This document shows positions 1-7,077 of a DNA stretch of 32,014 bases, in pieces (position 1 is the stretch's first letter; every line of letters starts with the position of its first letter). The notes beneath the pieces are model-generated. The model did no database searches and was not told the origin of the DNA. It worked only from the letters and a program-made list of their open reading frames with translations. The stretch covers positions 1-32,014 of the forward strand of contig CAJQNZ010000031.1 in the NCBI GenBank assembly GCA_905479835.1, in the 5' to 3' direction. Origin of the DNA: an uncultured Flavobacteriaceae bacterium (lineage in GTDB: Bacteria > Bacteroidota > Bacteroidia > Flavobacteriales > Flavobacteriaceae). Position numbers and translations under genes: made by a program.

Positions 1-224
1 ACTTCTTGAACTGAAACGGTATCTATTCCAGATCCCATTTTTTTAAATAATTTCAGGATATTGGTATTGGAAAGTGCCTTGACAGCATAGTTTATTTTTA
101 AACTTTTAACTGTAGAAAATGCATCTGTAATACGTTTATACTGTGATTCAATCTTAGAAGCATCATAAACATACAGTGGACTATCATATTTTTTTACCAA
201 TGATAATAAGAGATTTCTTTCCAT
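1..224 (-). CDS. lysA: Diaminopimelate decarboxylase, N-terminal part (cut by window edge)
   Basis: Reading the complement from the ATG at 222-224 gives 74 residues beginning MERNLLLSLVKKYDSPLYVY and containing YAVKALSN. That motif is the pyridoxal-phosphate lysine segment of fold-type III decarboxylases, with Lys49 the expected Schiff-base lysine. The family converts meso-diaminopimelate to lysine in the cytoplasm, the last step of lysine synthesis. The C-terminal part lies beyond the left edge, so the second active-site half (HxGS, CESGD-type motifs) cannot be checked. A related PLP decarboxylase acting on another amino acid (for example carboxynorspermidine or arginine) is possible, but the short N-terminus with the LYVYD segment is typical of LysA. 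A terminator for the upstream pepT gene lies just before the start, so lysA probably has its own promoter. Confidence 0.85.
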   Translation of the reverse strand, partial: MERNLLLSLVKKYDSPLYVYDASKIESQYKRITDAFSTVKSLKINYAVKALSNTNILKLFKKMGSGIDTVSVQE

Positions 225-256
225 TTAATTCTTGTTTTAATAGTGTAAATATAAAT

Positions 257-285
257 AAAGCCCTGAATAAATAATCCAGGGCTTT
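257..285 (-). terminator. Intrinsic terminator after pepT
   Basis: AAAGCCCTG at 257-265 pairs perfectly with CAGGGCTTT at 277-285, with an 11-nt loop. On the minus strand the stem is followed by a T-rich stretch (TTTATTTATATTT). It lies 20 bases after the pepT stop codon and before lysA, so it ends pepT transcription. Confidence 0.8.
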
Positions 286-306
286 ACGAATTAGTTCATT
301 ATTATA

Positions 307-1540
307 TTATCTATATTTCTTGGCTGTTAATTCTGCTATTTTGACAATTACATCTACTGCTTTTTGCATAGACTCTACTGGTACATATTCGTATCGTCCG
401 TGAAAATTATGTCCGCCAGCAAAAATATTTGGGCAAGGAAGTCCTTTATAAGACAATTGTGACCCATCAGTTCCTCCTCGTATTGCTTTAATCAGAGGTT
501 TTATTCCAAGTTCATTCATTGCTTCTTCTGCAATATCTACAATATGCATCACTGGTTCTATCTTTTCACGCATATTAAAATATTGATCTTTTATTTCAAT
601 GTTTACTGATTCTAGTCCAATTCGTGCGTTTAATTTACCTGCTATTTTATGAAATATTTTTTTTTCTTTCTTCAAATAATTTTTTGTCATGATCTCGAAT
701 GATATATTCTAAATTTGTTTTCTCTACTGATCCATTTATTGTATGCAAATGAAAAAAACCTTCATAACCATCCGTTGCTTGAGGAATTTCATTACTAGGC
801 AGTAGACTTATAAATTCATTGGCAATTAAGGTTGAATTGATCATTTTTCCTTTGGCATATCCTGGATGAACAATCTTTCCTGTGATAGTCACAACAGCAC
901 TAGCAGCATTAAAATTTTCATATTCTAGTTCGCCTATCTGACTTCCATCCATTGTATAAGCCCAAGCGGCACCAAACTTTTCAACGTCAAATAAATGTGC
1001 TCCTTTTCCTATTTCTTCATCTGGAGTGAAAGCAACACGTATTTTTCCATGTTTGATTTCTGGATGCTGAAGTAAGTATTCCATGGCTGTGACAATTTCT
1101 GTGATTCCTGCTTTATCATCTGCACTTAAAAGTGATGTTCCATCGGTTGTGATGATAGTTTGCCCTTTGTATTGTAATAAATCATCGAAATAGTCAGGAG
1201 ACAATACAATGTTTTGTTCTTTATTTAGTAATATGTCTTTTCCATCATAATTATGATGAATCTGAGGATTGATATTGGTTGCATTAAAATCTGGACTTGT
1301 ATCCATATGAGAAATAAACCCAATTGTAGGAACTTCATAATCAAGATTGCTTGGTAAAGTTGCCATTAGGTAACAATTTTTATCAAGTGTTATTTCTTGC
1401 ATACCTATTTGTTTCAATTCTTTGACCAACACATGTGCAAGATCCCATTGTTTTTCTGTACTTGGAAATGCAGGATTGTTTGGGTCTGATTGTGTATCAA
1501 TCTTTATATATTTAAAGAAACGATCAATTATATGTTGCAT
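307..1540 (-). pseudogene. pepT: Peptidase T (aminotripeptidase), interrupted by a frameshift
   Basis: Peptidase T removes N-terminal residues from tripeptides in the cytoplasm using two zinc ions (M20B family). The first frame (647-1540, 297 codons) has the ligand motif HMDTSPD (His78, catalytic Asp80), SADDKAG (Asp141), TPDEEIG (Glu175/Glu176) and the later MDGS. It ends shortly after [12 protein letters not shown]. The second frame (307-690) carries the rest: IRGGTDGS and the terminal zinc motif [14 protein letters not shown]. Together they give about 410 residues, the normal PepT length. The break is an A9 run (+ strand T9 at 657-665); one base fewer restores a continuous frame ([14 protein letters not shown]). 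Both halves otherwise look intact, so this is either a very recent mutation, a sequencing error in a homopolymer, or a gene rescued by slippage. A lipoprotein gene lies 24 bases upstream on the same strand. Confidence 0.88.
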
Positions 1541-1564
1541 TGGAATGAGTTAAGTAGTCATTAA

Positions 1565-2116
1565 TTATAAAACTTCTATTGTATTGAATAGGTTTATCGA
1601 TTCACATATTCTTTGCTCTATGTTTTGACCTCCGTATATTTTTGATGTGGCCAATATATAAGAATCAACTGTGGTTTTTATATATAGATTGAAAACATGT
1701 TGTTCCATTTCACCTTTTATTCCTTTTGATAAATTCCAAAATGCTGGATATTCTAGAAAAGTTACATGTTTGGAATTGATTATTTCATAACCTGTTTGAG
1801 AATTAATTTTTGAAATGAATTCTTCATTAAAATCCAGTTCGCCCATTTTCCAAGACGCATTAATAATATAGGATTCTGAAAGTTGTTTTATCGTATCTGC
1901 AGTTAATATGTCAGATTGGTATTCGTCAAAATATAATTTCGTTTTCCATTTTAGAGGAATGGTAATCTTATAATTTTTCTTAATGTCTCTATACTCTTTA
2001 GAATTTGACAAGTCTAAAGAATTGGAGCAGTTAAATTCCTTTTTTAAAGAGGACTCTTTATAACAGCTTGTTGCTGCAACTAAAATAAACAACAGTATCA
2101 CTAGTTTCAATTTCAT
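1565..2116 (-). CDS. Hypothetical lipoprotein
   Basis: A 183-residue protein with a lipoprotein signal peptide: Lys-rich start, a hydrophobic stretch (LVILLFILVAA) and lipobox AATSC with Cys18 as the lipidated residue. The mature part holds a segment beginning about residue 50 (ITIPLKWKTKLYFDEYQSD) that is reminiscent of small PsbP/DUF1795-like beta-sandwich domains often found in bacterial lipoproteins, but I cannot assign it firmly. No catalytic motif is visible. It lies 24 bases upstream of pepT on the same strand and could be co-transcribed with it. Function unknown; probably an envelope protein anchored in the inner or outer membrane. Confidence 0.8.
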   Translation of the reverse strand: MKLKLVILLFILVAATSCYKESSLKKEFNCSNSLDLSNSKEYRDIKKNYKITIPLKWKTKLYFDEYQSDILTADTIKQLSESYIINASWKMGELDFNEEFISKINSQTGYEIINSKHVTFLEYPAFWNLSKGIKGEMEQHVFNLYIKTTVDSYILATSKIYGGQNIEQRICESINLFNTIEVL

Positions 2117-2358
2117 ATTGTGTTTTTAGTGCTATATAATTATCAAAAATAATTAAAATAATTAATGAAAAGAGTATTGTTTTACTGAAAGTTTAGATGA
2201 ATTTGGATTTATGTATTTACACGGAATAACTTTGTCTGTGCTCAATTAACATTTTAATCAATAATTCATAAAAATTAAATACGATGCTTTTTAAAGATAA
2301 AAGTATTTAATATTTTGCAACGTATTTAATTTTTAATTTTTTGAATAAATAGAAAAGT

Positions 2359-3273
2359 ATGAAAGCACTCGTAATTTCTGGAGGAGGAAGTAAAGGAGCA
2401 TTTGCAGGAGGAGTTGCGGAGTATCTTATGAAACAGAAACGTAAAGAATATGATATTTTCTTAGGAACCTCAACAGGAAGTCTTATGGTCTCTCACCTTG
2501 CCCTTGGAAAAATTGACGCTTTAAAAGACATGTATACTTCTGTTAATCAAAGAACTATATTTAGCAATAATCCATTTGTTATAAAAAAAGTTGGAGGAAG
2601 TAAAGTGGTAACTATCAATCACTTAAATGTTGTTTGGAATTTTATAATGGGCAGAAAAACATTTGGTGAGAGTAAAAACTTAAGAAAATTAATACGTAAA
2701 AAATTCAGTGAAGCAGAATTCAATGTTTTAAAATCTAGTGTTAAAGAAGCGGTTGTTACAGTTTCTAATATTACTCACAACAAAATTGAATATAAATCTG
2801 TCAACGACTATAATTATATAGATTTTTGTGATTGGATATGGGCTTCCTGTAATTATGTGCCTTTTATGAGTTTACTTCATAAAGATGGATGCCATTATGC
2901 TGATGGAGGTCTAGGCTGTCTTGTTCCTATCAGAGAAGCGATCAATAGAGGTGCAAAAGAGGTTGATGTTATTATTCTTGAAACAGAAGTTACACAAGTA
3001 AACAGAATCCCTGCTAAAAATCCTTTTTCAGTATTAATGAACTCTTTTGCATTTATGATGGATCAAGTTGAAAAACATAATATTACTATAGGGAAATTAT
3101 CTGCAAAACAAAATGATGTAAAATTGAATCTATATTATACGCCTACAATTCTTACTACCAATTCTCTCGTGTTTGACAAGAAACTTATGACTCAGTGGTG
3201 GAAAGACGGTTATAAGTATGCTGCAACACAGCATAATGATGATATGAATACGTTAAAATTTGATTTAGAATAA
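2359..3273 (+). CDS. Patatin-like phospholipase
   Basis: A 304-residue protein with the patatin signature. The oxyanion-hole loop GGGSKG is at residues 8-13, the nucleophile elbow GTSTG gives Ser38, and the DGG motif gives catalytic Asp182, completing the Ser-Asp dyad. The family hydrolyses acyl esters of phospholipids or other lipids. There is no signal peptide or membrane segment, so a cytoplasmic or peripheral enzyme is likely. The length matches short stand-alone bacterial patatins and there is no beta-barrel (PlpD-type) extension. No CD-NTase or other anti-phage partner is adjacent, so a housekeeping lipid role is favoured over a CapV-type effector. Its 3' end overlaps the convergent S41 protease gene by 9 bases. 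Substrate not predictable. Confidence 0.9.
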   Translation: MKALVISGGGSKGAFAGGVAEYLMKQKRKEYDIFLGTSTGSLMVSHLALGKIDALKDMYTSVNQRTIFSNNPFVIKKVGGSKVVTINHLNVVWNFIMGRKTFGESKNLRKLIRKKFSEAEFNVLKSSVKEAVVTVSNITHNKIEYKSVNDYNYIDFCDWIWASCNYVPFMSLLHKDGCHYADGGLGCLVPIREAINRGAKEVDVIILETEVTQVNRIPAKNPFSVLMNSFAFMMDQVEKHNITIGKLSAKQNDVKLNLYYTPTILTTNSLVFDKKLMTQWWKDGYKYAATQHNDDMNTLKFDLE

Positions 3274-4710
3274 TTCGTTTAAAAATAATTCTTTGTCAAA
3301 ATACATATTGGATCCTGTCTGAGTTTCTCTTTTAGAATTGGTTATCTCTTTAGTTTCAATTCCTTTCTTAATTGATAATCCTCTATTTCCTGTAGTTATG
3401 AAAGATATTGCACGTTCAAGTAAAGGTTCAGTTGCTTGACCTAGTATTCCAAGATTCCCTCTATTTTCTGGAAATAAAATATCTGGAGTAATACCATTAA
3501 TTTGATTTTCTCCAAGTTTATTTTGAACTTCAAGAACCAATGGTTGCATTGCCCAAGTATGATTAGGATTGGCGTCATCTATTCTATAGTTATCAGAATC
3601 ATATAGAGTTACAGATCCGAAAATTTTACCTTCAGTAGTTTCTCCGATTGTAGTCACATCTATATAAGGTTTCAATCCGTTAATTACTAATTCACTTGCA
3701 GATGCAGAACTTTCAGTTGTAAGAATTACTACTTTAGATAGAGTAAGGCTGTTTATTGAAGATGCGCCTTCTATTTGATCAACAAAATTATTTATAATAA
3801 GATCAGGTCTGTTTTCTTCAAAATAAGTCTGCCATTTATCATTCCATCTTTCTTGGATAAATAATTCATCATTAAATTGCCCAGTAATCATACTAGCAAG
3901 ATAAGTAGCAGTTCGAACTGATCCTCCAGGATTATATCTTAAATCAACTACTAGATCAGTAATACCATCACTTTTAAAAGAACCAAATACATCATTTAAT
4001 TGTGTGTCAAATGCATTGGTAAATCCATTATACATTATATAACCTATTTTTTTATCAGAAACCTCAATAACACTTGAAGTTAAAATTGGGTTCTCTTGAA
4101 CTTCGCTTATGGTTAAATCAACACTTATTCCATTGTCAGTAGGAATTCCATTATTATAATCTGCCAAATTTAATGTATATGAATTTGTCATAAACAGCAA
4201 TTGTCTATAATTACCTGTTGTTAAAGGAGATCCATTTACAGCATGAAAAATATCACCTCTTTGAATGTTTTTACCAGCTGCATCAGATCCAGGAATAATA
4301 TATTTTACATATCCGTAAATATCAGAGTCACTTCCTGTTTCAAATACCAATCCAAATTCTACACCATTTGTTCCTGAGATACCTTCATTCAACTGTTGAC
4401 TTAAAGCAATGTAATCATCAACAATCCATGAATATTGATCCACATTAGGATAATCATTTAACAAACCTGAATAAAATAACTCTTCTGGATCTTTACCTTC
4501 TAAAAAAGCGTTTAATTGTTCTTGAGAAGAAAAGCGTGTATCTGCTAAATCAGGAATTTCTTGTTGCCATAAGTAGTAAGCATTTAATCCTTTCCAAATA
4601 AAATTCTGAACTTCCAGATCAGAAGAAACATTATTTTCATCATCATTTTCACAACTCATTCCAATAAAAAGTAGCGTAAATAATGCAATTATAGAGGTAA
4701 ATCTTTTCAT
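3265..4710 (-). CDS. S41 family (C-terminal processing-type) peptidase, lipoprotein
   Basis: A 481-residue lipoprotein: signal peptide with lipobox IGMSC (Cys20), followed by an acidic stretch ENDDENN typical of Bacteroidota export signals that send lipoproteins toward the cell surface. A PDZ-like segment spans about residues 110-205 (NGVEFGLVFE, RGDIFHAVNG). The protease core follows: VVDLRYNPGG at 254-263, then TESSASASELV with Ser337 as nucleophile and TTEGK with Lys362 as base, the expected 25-residue Ser-Lys spacing of the CtpA/tricorn family. The substrate is unknown. It is transcribed away from the ECF sigma operon, with which it shares a 144-bp control region, suggesting membership in the same envelope-stress response. 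Its 3' end overlaps the patatin gene. Confidence 0.93.
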   Translation of the reverse strand: MKRFTSIIALFTLLFIGMSCENDDENNVSSDLEVQNFIWKGLNAYYLWQQEIPDLADTRFSSQEQLNAFLEGKDPEELFYSGLLNDYPNVDQYSWIVDDYIALSQQLNEGISGTNGVEFGLVFETGSDSDIYGYVKYIIPGSDAAGKNIQRGDIFHAVNGSPLTTGNYRQLLFMTNSYTLNLADYNNGIPTDNGISVDLTISEVQENPILTSSVIEVSDKKIGYIMYNGFTNAFDTQLNDVFGSFKSDGITDLVVDLRYNPGGSVRTATYLASMITGQFNDELFIQERWNDKWQTYFEENRPDLIINNFVDQIEGASSINSLTLSKVVILTTESSASASELVINGLKPYIDVTTIGETTEGKIFGSVTLYDSDNYRIDDANPNHTWAMQPLVLEVQNKLGENQINGITPDILFPENRGNLGILGQATEPLLERAISFITTGNRGLSIKKGIETKEITNSKRETQTGSNMYFDKELFLNELF

Positions 4711-4779
4711 TTCTTATATATAAAGTTATGTTATTACAGTCGCAAGATAATCAAAATGATTACAAATTTATATCCTGCA

Positions 4780-4805
4780 TGTTACAAAAACGTAACTTGG
4801 TCGTC
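4780..4805 (+). promoter_or_regulatory. Candidate ECF-sigma-dependent promoter (autoregulation)
   Basis: TGTTAC at 4780-4785 and CGTC at 4802-4805 are spaced by 16 bases, resembling the -35/-10 arrangement of ECF sigma promoters (AAC-type -35, CGTC-type -10). The -35 half also forms an inverted repeat, GTTAC-AAAAAC-GTAAC (4781-4796). It lies 50 bases upstream of the sigma gene ATG. The assignment is by motif only. Confidence 0.45.
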
Positions 4806-4854
4806 ATAATTGTAACCGAAGCATAAAAAGTGAGGTTATCAACTAACTATACTA

Positions 4855-5370
4855 ATGAAACAAACAGAGTTTTTAAGCACCGTAATGCCATTTAAAGATA
4901 AAGTCTATAGACTGGCAAAACGATTGTTGGTTTCTAGCGAAGAAGCAGAAGATGCAACTCAAGAGTTGTTTATGAAACTTTGGAATAGAAAAGAAAAATT
5001 AAGTTCTTATAAAAGCGTAGAAGCATTTGCAATGACAATGACTAAAAATTATTGTTTTGATAGGTTAAAGTCAAAACAAGCATCAAATATGTCATTGGTT
5101 CATAGTAATTATAAAGAGAACGGAACTTCCCTTGACAGGAAAACAGAATTGAATGATAGCGTATCAATAGTACATCAATTGATCGCAAAGTTGCCTGAGC
5201 AACAGAGAATGATTATTCAACTGAGAGATGTAGAAGATTACGAATACGAAGAGATTGGCAAAGTACTTGATATAAAGCCTACAGCGGTTAGAGTAGCCTT
5301 ATCAAGAGCCAGAAAAAAAATAAGAGAACAATTGATTAAACAACACAATTATGGAATCAATCAAAATTGA
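4855..5370 (+). CDS. RNA polymerase ECF-type sigma-70 factor
   Basis: A 171-residue sigma factor with only regions 2 and 4. Region 2 (about residues 10-75) includes AEDATQELFMKLWNRKEKL; region 4 (about 115-165) includes LPEQQRMIIQLRDVEDYEYEEIG and the recognition helix IKPTAVRVALSRARKKI. The family redirects RNA polymerase to stress-response promoters and is held inactive by a membrane anti-sigma factor. The next gene starts inside its last 20 bases and encodes a small single-pass membrane protein, fitting that pattern. An ECF-like promoter just upstream suggests self-activation. Downstream are two DUF4252 envelope genes, and an S41 protease is divergent, so the regulon is probably concerned with the cell envelope. 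Confidence 0.93.
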   Translation: MKQTEFLSTVMPFKDKVYRLAKRLLVSSEEAEDATQELFMKLWNRKEKLSSYKSVEAFAMTMTKNYCFDRLKSKQASNMSLVHSNYKENGTSLDRKTELNDSVSIVHQLIAKLPEQQRMIIQLRDVEDYEYEEIGKVLDIKPTAVRVALSRARKKIREQLIKQHNYGINQN

Positions 5371-5776
5371 GCAATTATTAGAGAAATATGAAAATGCAGA
5401 AACTTCACTACATGAAGAAGCAGTATTAAAAGATTATTTCAATAATAATGATGTTGCTCCACATTTACAACAATACCAAGCATTGTTTGGATATTATGCT
5501 GAAAGTAAGAACGAAAACTATTCGAAACCTATCCGATTAAACACTAAAAAGCAGCATTGGAAATGGTTATCAGTAGCAGCCTCAGTAGTATTACTATTCA
5601 GCGTTTACACAGGTTATACTAATAACCAAGAAAAAAAAGAAGCAAAAATTGCTTTTGAAAACACTCAGATGGCCTTTCAATTATTGTCAAAAAACATGAA
5701 AAAAGGGACAACAGCAATGGCATATCTAGGTGAGTATGAAACAACAACAAATAAAATTTTTAAAAACAACAAGTAA
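5351..5776 (+). CDS. Single-pass membrane protein, putative anti-sigma factor
   Basis: A 141-residue protein. The N-terminal 70 residues are cytoplasmic-looking and charged (EQLLEKYENAETSLHEEAVLKDYF, then VAPHLQQYQALFGYYAES), one transmembrane helix lies at about 71-90 (WLSVAASVVLLFSVYTG), and a short C-terminal part follows. The start lies inside the sigma gene (20-base overlap), a translationally coupled arrangement typical of sigma/anti-sigma pairs. The N-terminal pattern with a tandem DYF...VAPHL...Y is common to small proteins beside Bacteroidota ECF factors. There is no zinc anti-sigma motif (HxxxCxxC). The anti-sigma role is inferred from position and topology, not from a recognised domain. 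Confidence 0.7.
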   Translation: MESIKIEQLLEKYENAETSLHEEAVLKDYFNNNDVAPHLQQYQALFGYYAESKNENYSKPIRLNTKKQHWKWLSVAASVVLLFSVYTGYTNNQEKKEAKIAFENTQMAFQLLSKNMKKGTTAMAYLGEYETTTNKIFKNNK

Positions 5777-5788
5777 AATAAGAGAATC

Positions 5789-6331
5789 ATGAGAAAATTA
5801 ATTTTAATAATCGCAATCGCATTAGTACCCTTCATAGGAAATGCACAAACATCAATTTTTAATAGTTTTGATGGTAATGACGACGTAACAACAATATCAG
5901 TAAGTAAAAAGGCTTTTCAATTAATGGCAAAGTTTGGAGGAGCAAGTGATGAAGCAAGAGAATATGCTGAAATGGTAAAAAACCTTGATGGATTAAAAGT
6001 TTTCACTACAGAAAACAAATCTATAGCTACTGATATGCAAGGTAAAGTAGATAAATATTTAAAATCTTCAAGTTTATATGAACTTTTCAGCGTTAATGAT
6101 AAAGATGCTAATGTAAAGATTTATGTGAAAGAAGGTAGAGATGAAGACCATGTAAAGGAACTATTAATGTTCGTTAATGGAATTGAAAAACATGCCGGAA
6201 AGATTGAAGGTCGATCTGCTGAAGCAGTAATTGTTTCCTTAACAGGAGATATTGACTTGAATAAGATTGCTGAATTGACAGAAGGATTGAATATTTCTGG
6301 ATCAGAGCACCTGAAAAACGCTAAAAAATAA
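5789..6331 (+). CDS. DUF4252 domain protein, exported
   Basis: A 180-residue protein with a classical signal peptide (MRKLILIIAIALVPFIGNAQ, cleavage likely after NAQ). The mature part has the features of DUF4252: an N-terminal segment with VSKKAFQLMAKFGG, a KNLDGLKVFTTEN strand region and a C-terminal AVIVSLTGDIDLNKIAELT segment. DUF4252 is a Bacteroidota family of periplasmic or lipid-anchored proteins with no known biochemical activity. It follows the putative anti-sigma gene by 12 bases and is followed by a hairpin and a second DUF4252 gene. A stress-response envelope role is inferred from the operon only. Confidence 0.85.
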   Translation: MRKLILIIAIALVPFIGNAQTSIFNSFDGNDDVTTISVSKKAFQLMAKFGGASDEAREYAEMVKNLDGLKVFTTENKSIATDMQGKVDKYLKSSSLYELFSVNDKDANVKIYVKEGRDEDHVKELLMFVNGIEKHAGKIEGRSAEAVIVSLTGDIDLNKIAELTEGLNISGSEHLKNAKK

Positions 6332-6343
6332 AAAGAATTATTG

Positions 6344-6390
6344 AGCCACTTCAGTTAGAAAAAGAGAATCTAAATGAAGTGGTTATTTTA
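6344..6390 (+). terminator. Hairpin between the two DUF4252 genes (attenuator or partial terminator)
   Basis: CCACTTCA (6346-6353) pairs with TGAAGTGG (6375-6382), and after one mismatch TTAGA (6355-6359) pairs with TCTAA (6369-6373), giving a 13-bp stem with a 9-nt loop, followed by TTATTTTA. It ends 12 bases before the ATG of the second DUF4252 gene. The weak T-tract suggests partial read-through or an mRNA-stabilising/processing hairpin rather than full termination. Confidence 0.6.
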
Positions 6391-6402
6391 AAACTAAATA
6401 TT

Positions 6403-6951
6403 ATGAAACCATTTTTTAAATATTTCGGAATATTGGCAATGATTGCCTTATTCACAATTTCTTGTGATGATGATCCATCTTTGCAGAAATACTATGTTGA
6501 AAGTCAAGAAAGCACTGATTTTATTTCATTGGACATTCCAGCGAGTGTTATTCAATTAAAAGAAGGAAGTACCTCAGCAGATGCAACCCAAACACTAGAA
6601 ACAATTAAAAAAGTAAATTTTTTAGGATTTAAATTGACAGATAAAAATGTTACTGAGTTTACTGCTGAAAAATTAAAAGTAAAACAGATATTAAAGAACC
6701 CAAAATACCAAGAATTAATTTCTATGGGTGGAGGAAATAAATCTTTAACTGTTAAGTTTTTAGGCGAAGATAATGCAATAGACGAAGTAATTATTTTTGG
6801 ATCAGATAAAGAACAAGGATTTGCTCTTGTAAGAGTTTTGGGGTCAAACATGGATCCTGCTAAAATGATGCAACTAGCACAAGAAATTAAAGTCGATGGA
6901 GAAGATAGTTCGCTTAAGCAACTAGAATCTTTTATGAAAAACTTAAATTAA
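6403..6951 (+). CDS. DUF4252 domain lipoprotein
   Basis: A 182-residue lipoprotein from the ATG at 6403. The signal peptide (FFKYFGILAMIALFTIS) ends in lipobox TISC with Cys21, then the acidic DDDPS typical of Bacteroidota lipoprotein export. The mature part resembles the first DUF4252 protein in size and layout: ETIKKVNFLGFKLTD, NPKYQELISMGGGNKSLTVKF and a C-terminal AQEIKVDG. An upstream in-frame GTG at 6379 is rejected because it lies in the hairpin stem and would spoil the signal peptide. The pair of one soluble and one lipid-anchored paralogue in the same ECF operon suggests they act together in the envelope. No activity is known. Confidence 0.85.
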   Translation: MKPFFKYFGILAMIALFTISCDDDPSLQKYYVESQESTDFISLDIPASVIQLKEGSTSADATQTLETIKKVNFLGFKLTDKNVTEFTAEKLKVKQILKNPKYQELISMGGGNKSLTVKFLGEDNAIDEVIIFGSDKEQGFALVRVLGSNMDPAKMMQLAQEIKVDGEDSSLKQLESFMKNLN

Positions 6952-6971
6952 AATAAAACTTTACATTATTT

Positions 6972-7004
6972 AAAAGGCGCACTGATTTTATCAGTGCGCC
7001 TTTT
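6972..7004 (+). terminator. Strong intrinsic terminator of the sigma-DUF4252 operon
   Basis: AAAAGGCGCACTGA (6972-6985) pairs perfectly over 14 bp with TCAGTGCGCCTTTT (6991-7004) around a 5-nt loop, and the stem ends in T4. It lies 20 bases after the stop codon of the second DUF4252 gene. It is the most GC-rich stem in the window. Confidence 0.93.
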
Positions 7005-7077
7005 AACTTTAAATTAACGGCATAAAAATTGCAAATAAAGTTATAATTAACGTTTATTGTACACTTAAAGTAATTAT

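Noticed and set aside
2359-3273. Patatin as a CBASS-type (CapV) anti-phage effector
   Set aside because: No cyclic-nucleotide synthase or other CBASS gene is adjacent; neighbours are a lipoprotein and an S41 protease.
6379-6402. Upstream GTG start for the second DUF4252 protein
   Set aside because: It lies in the stem of the intergenic hairpin and adds residues before the signal peptide; ATG 6403 gives a clean lipoprotein signal.
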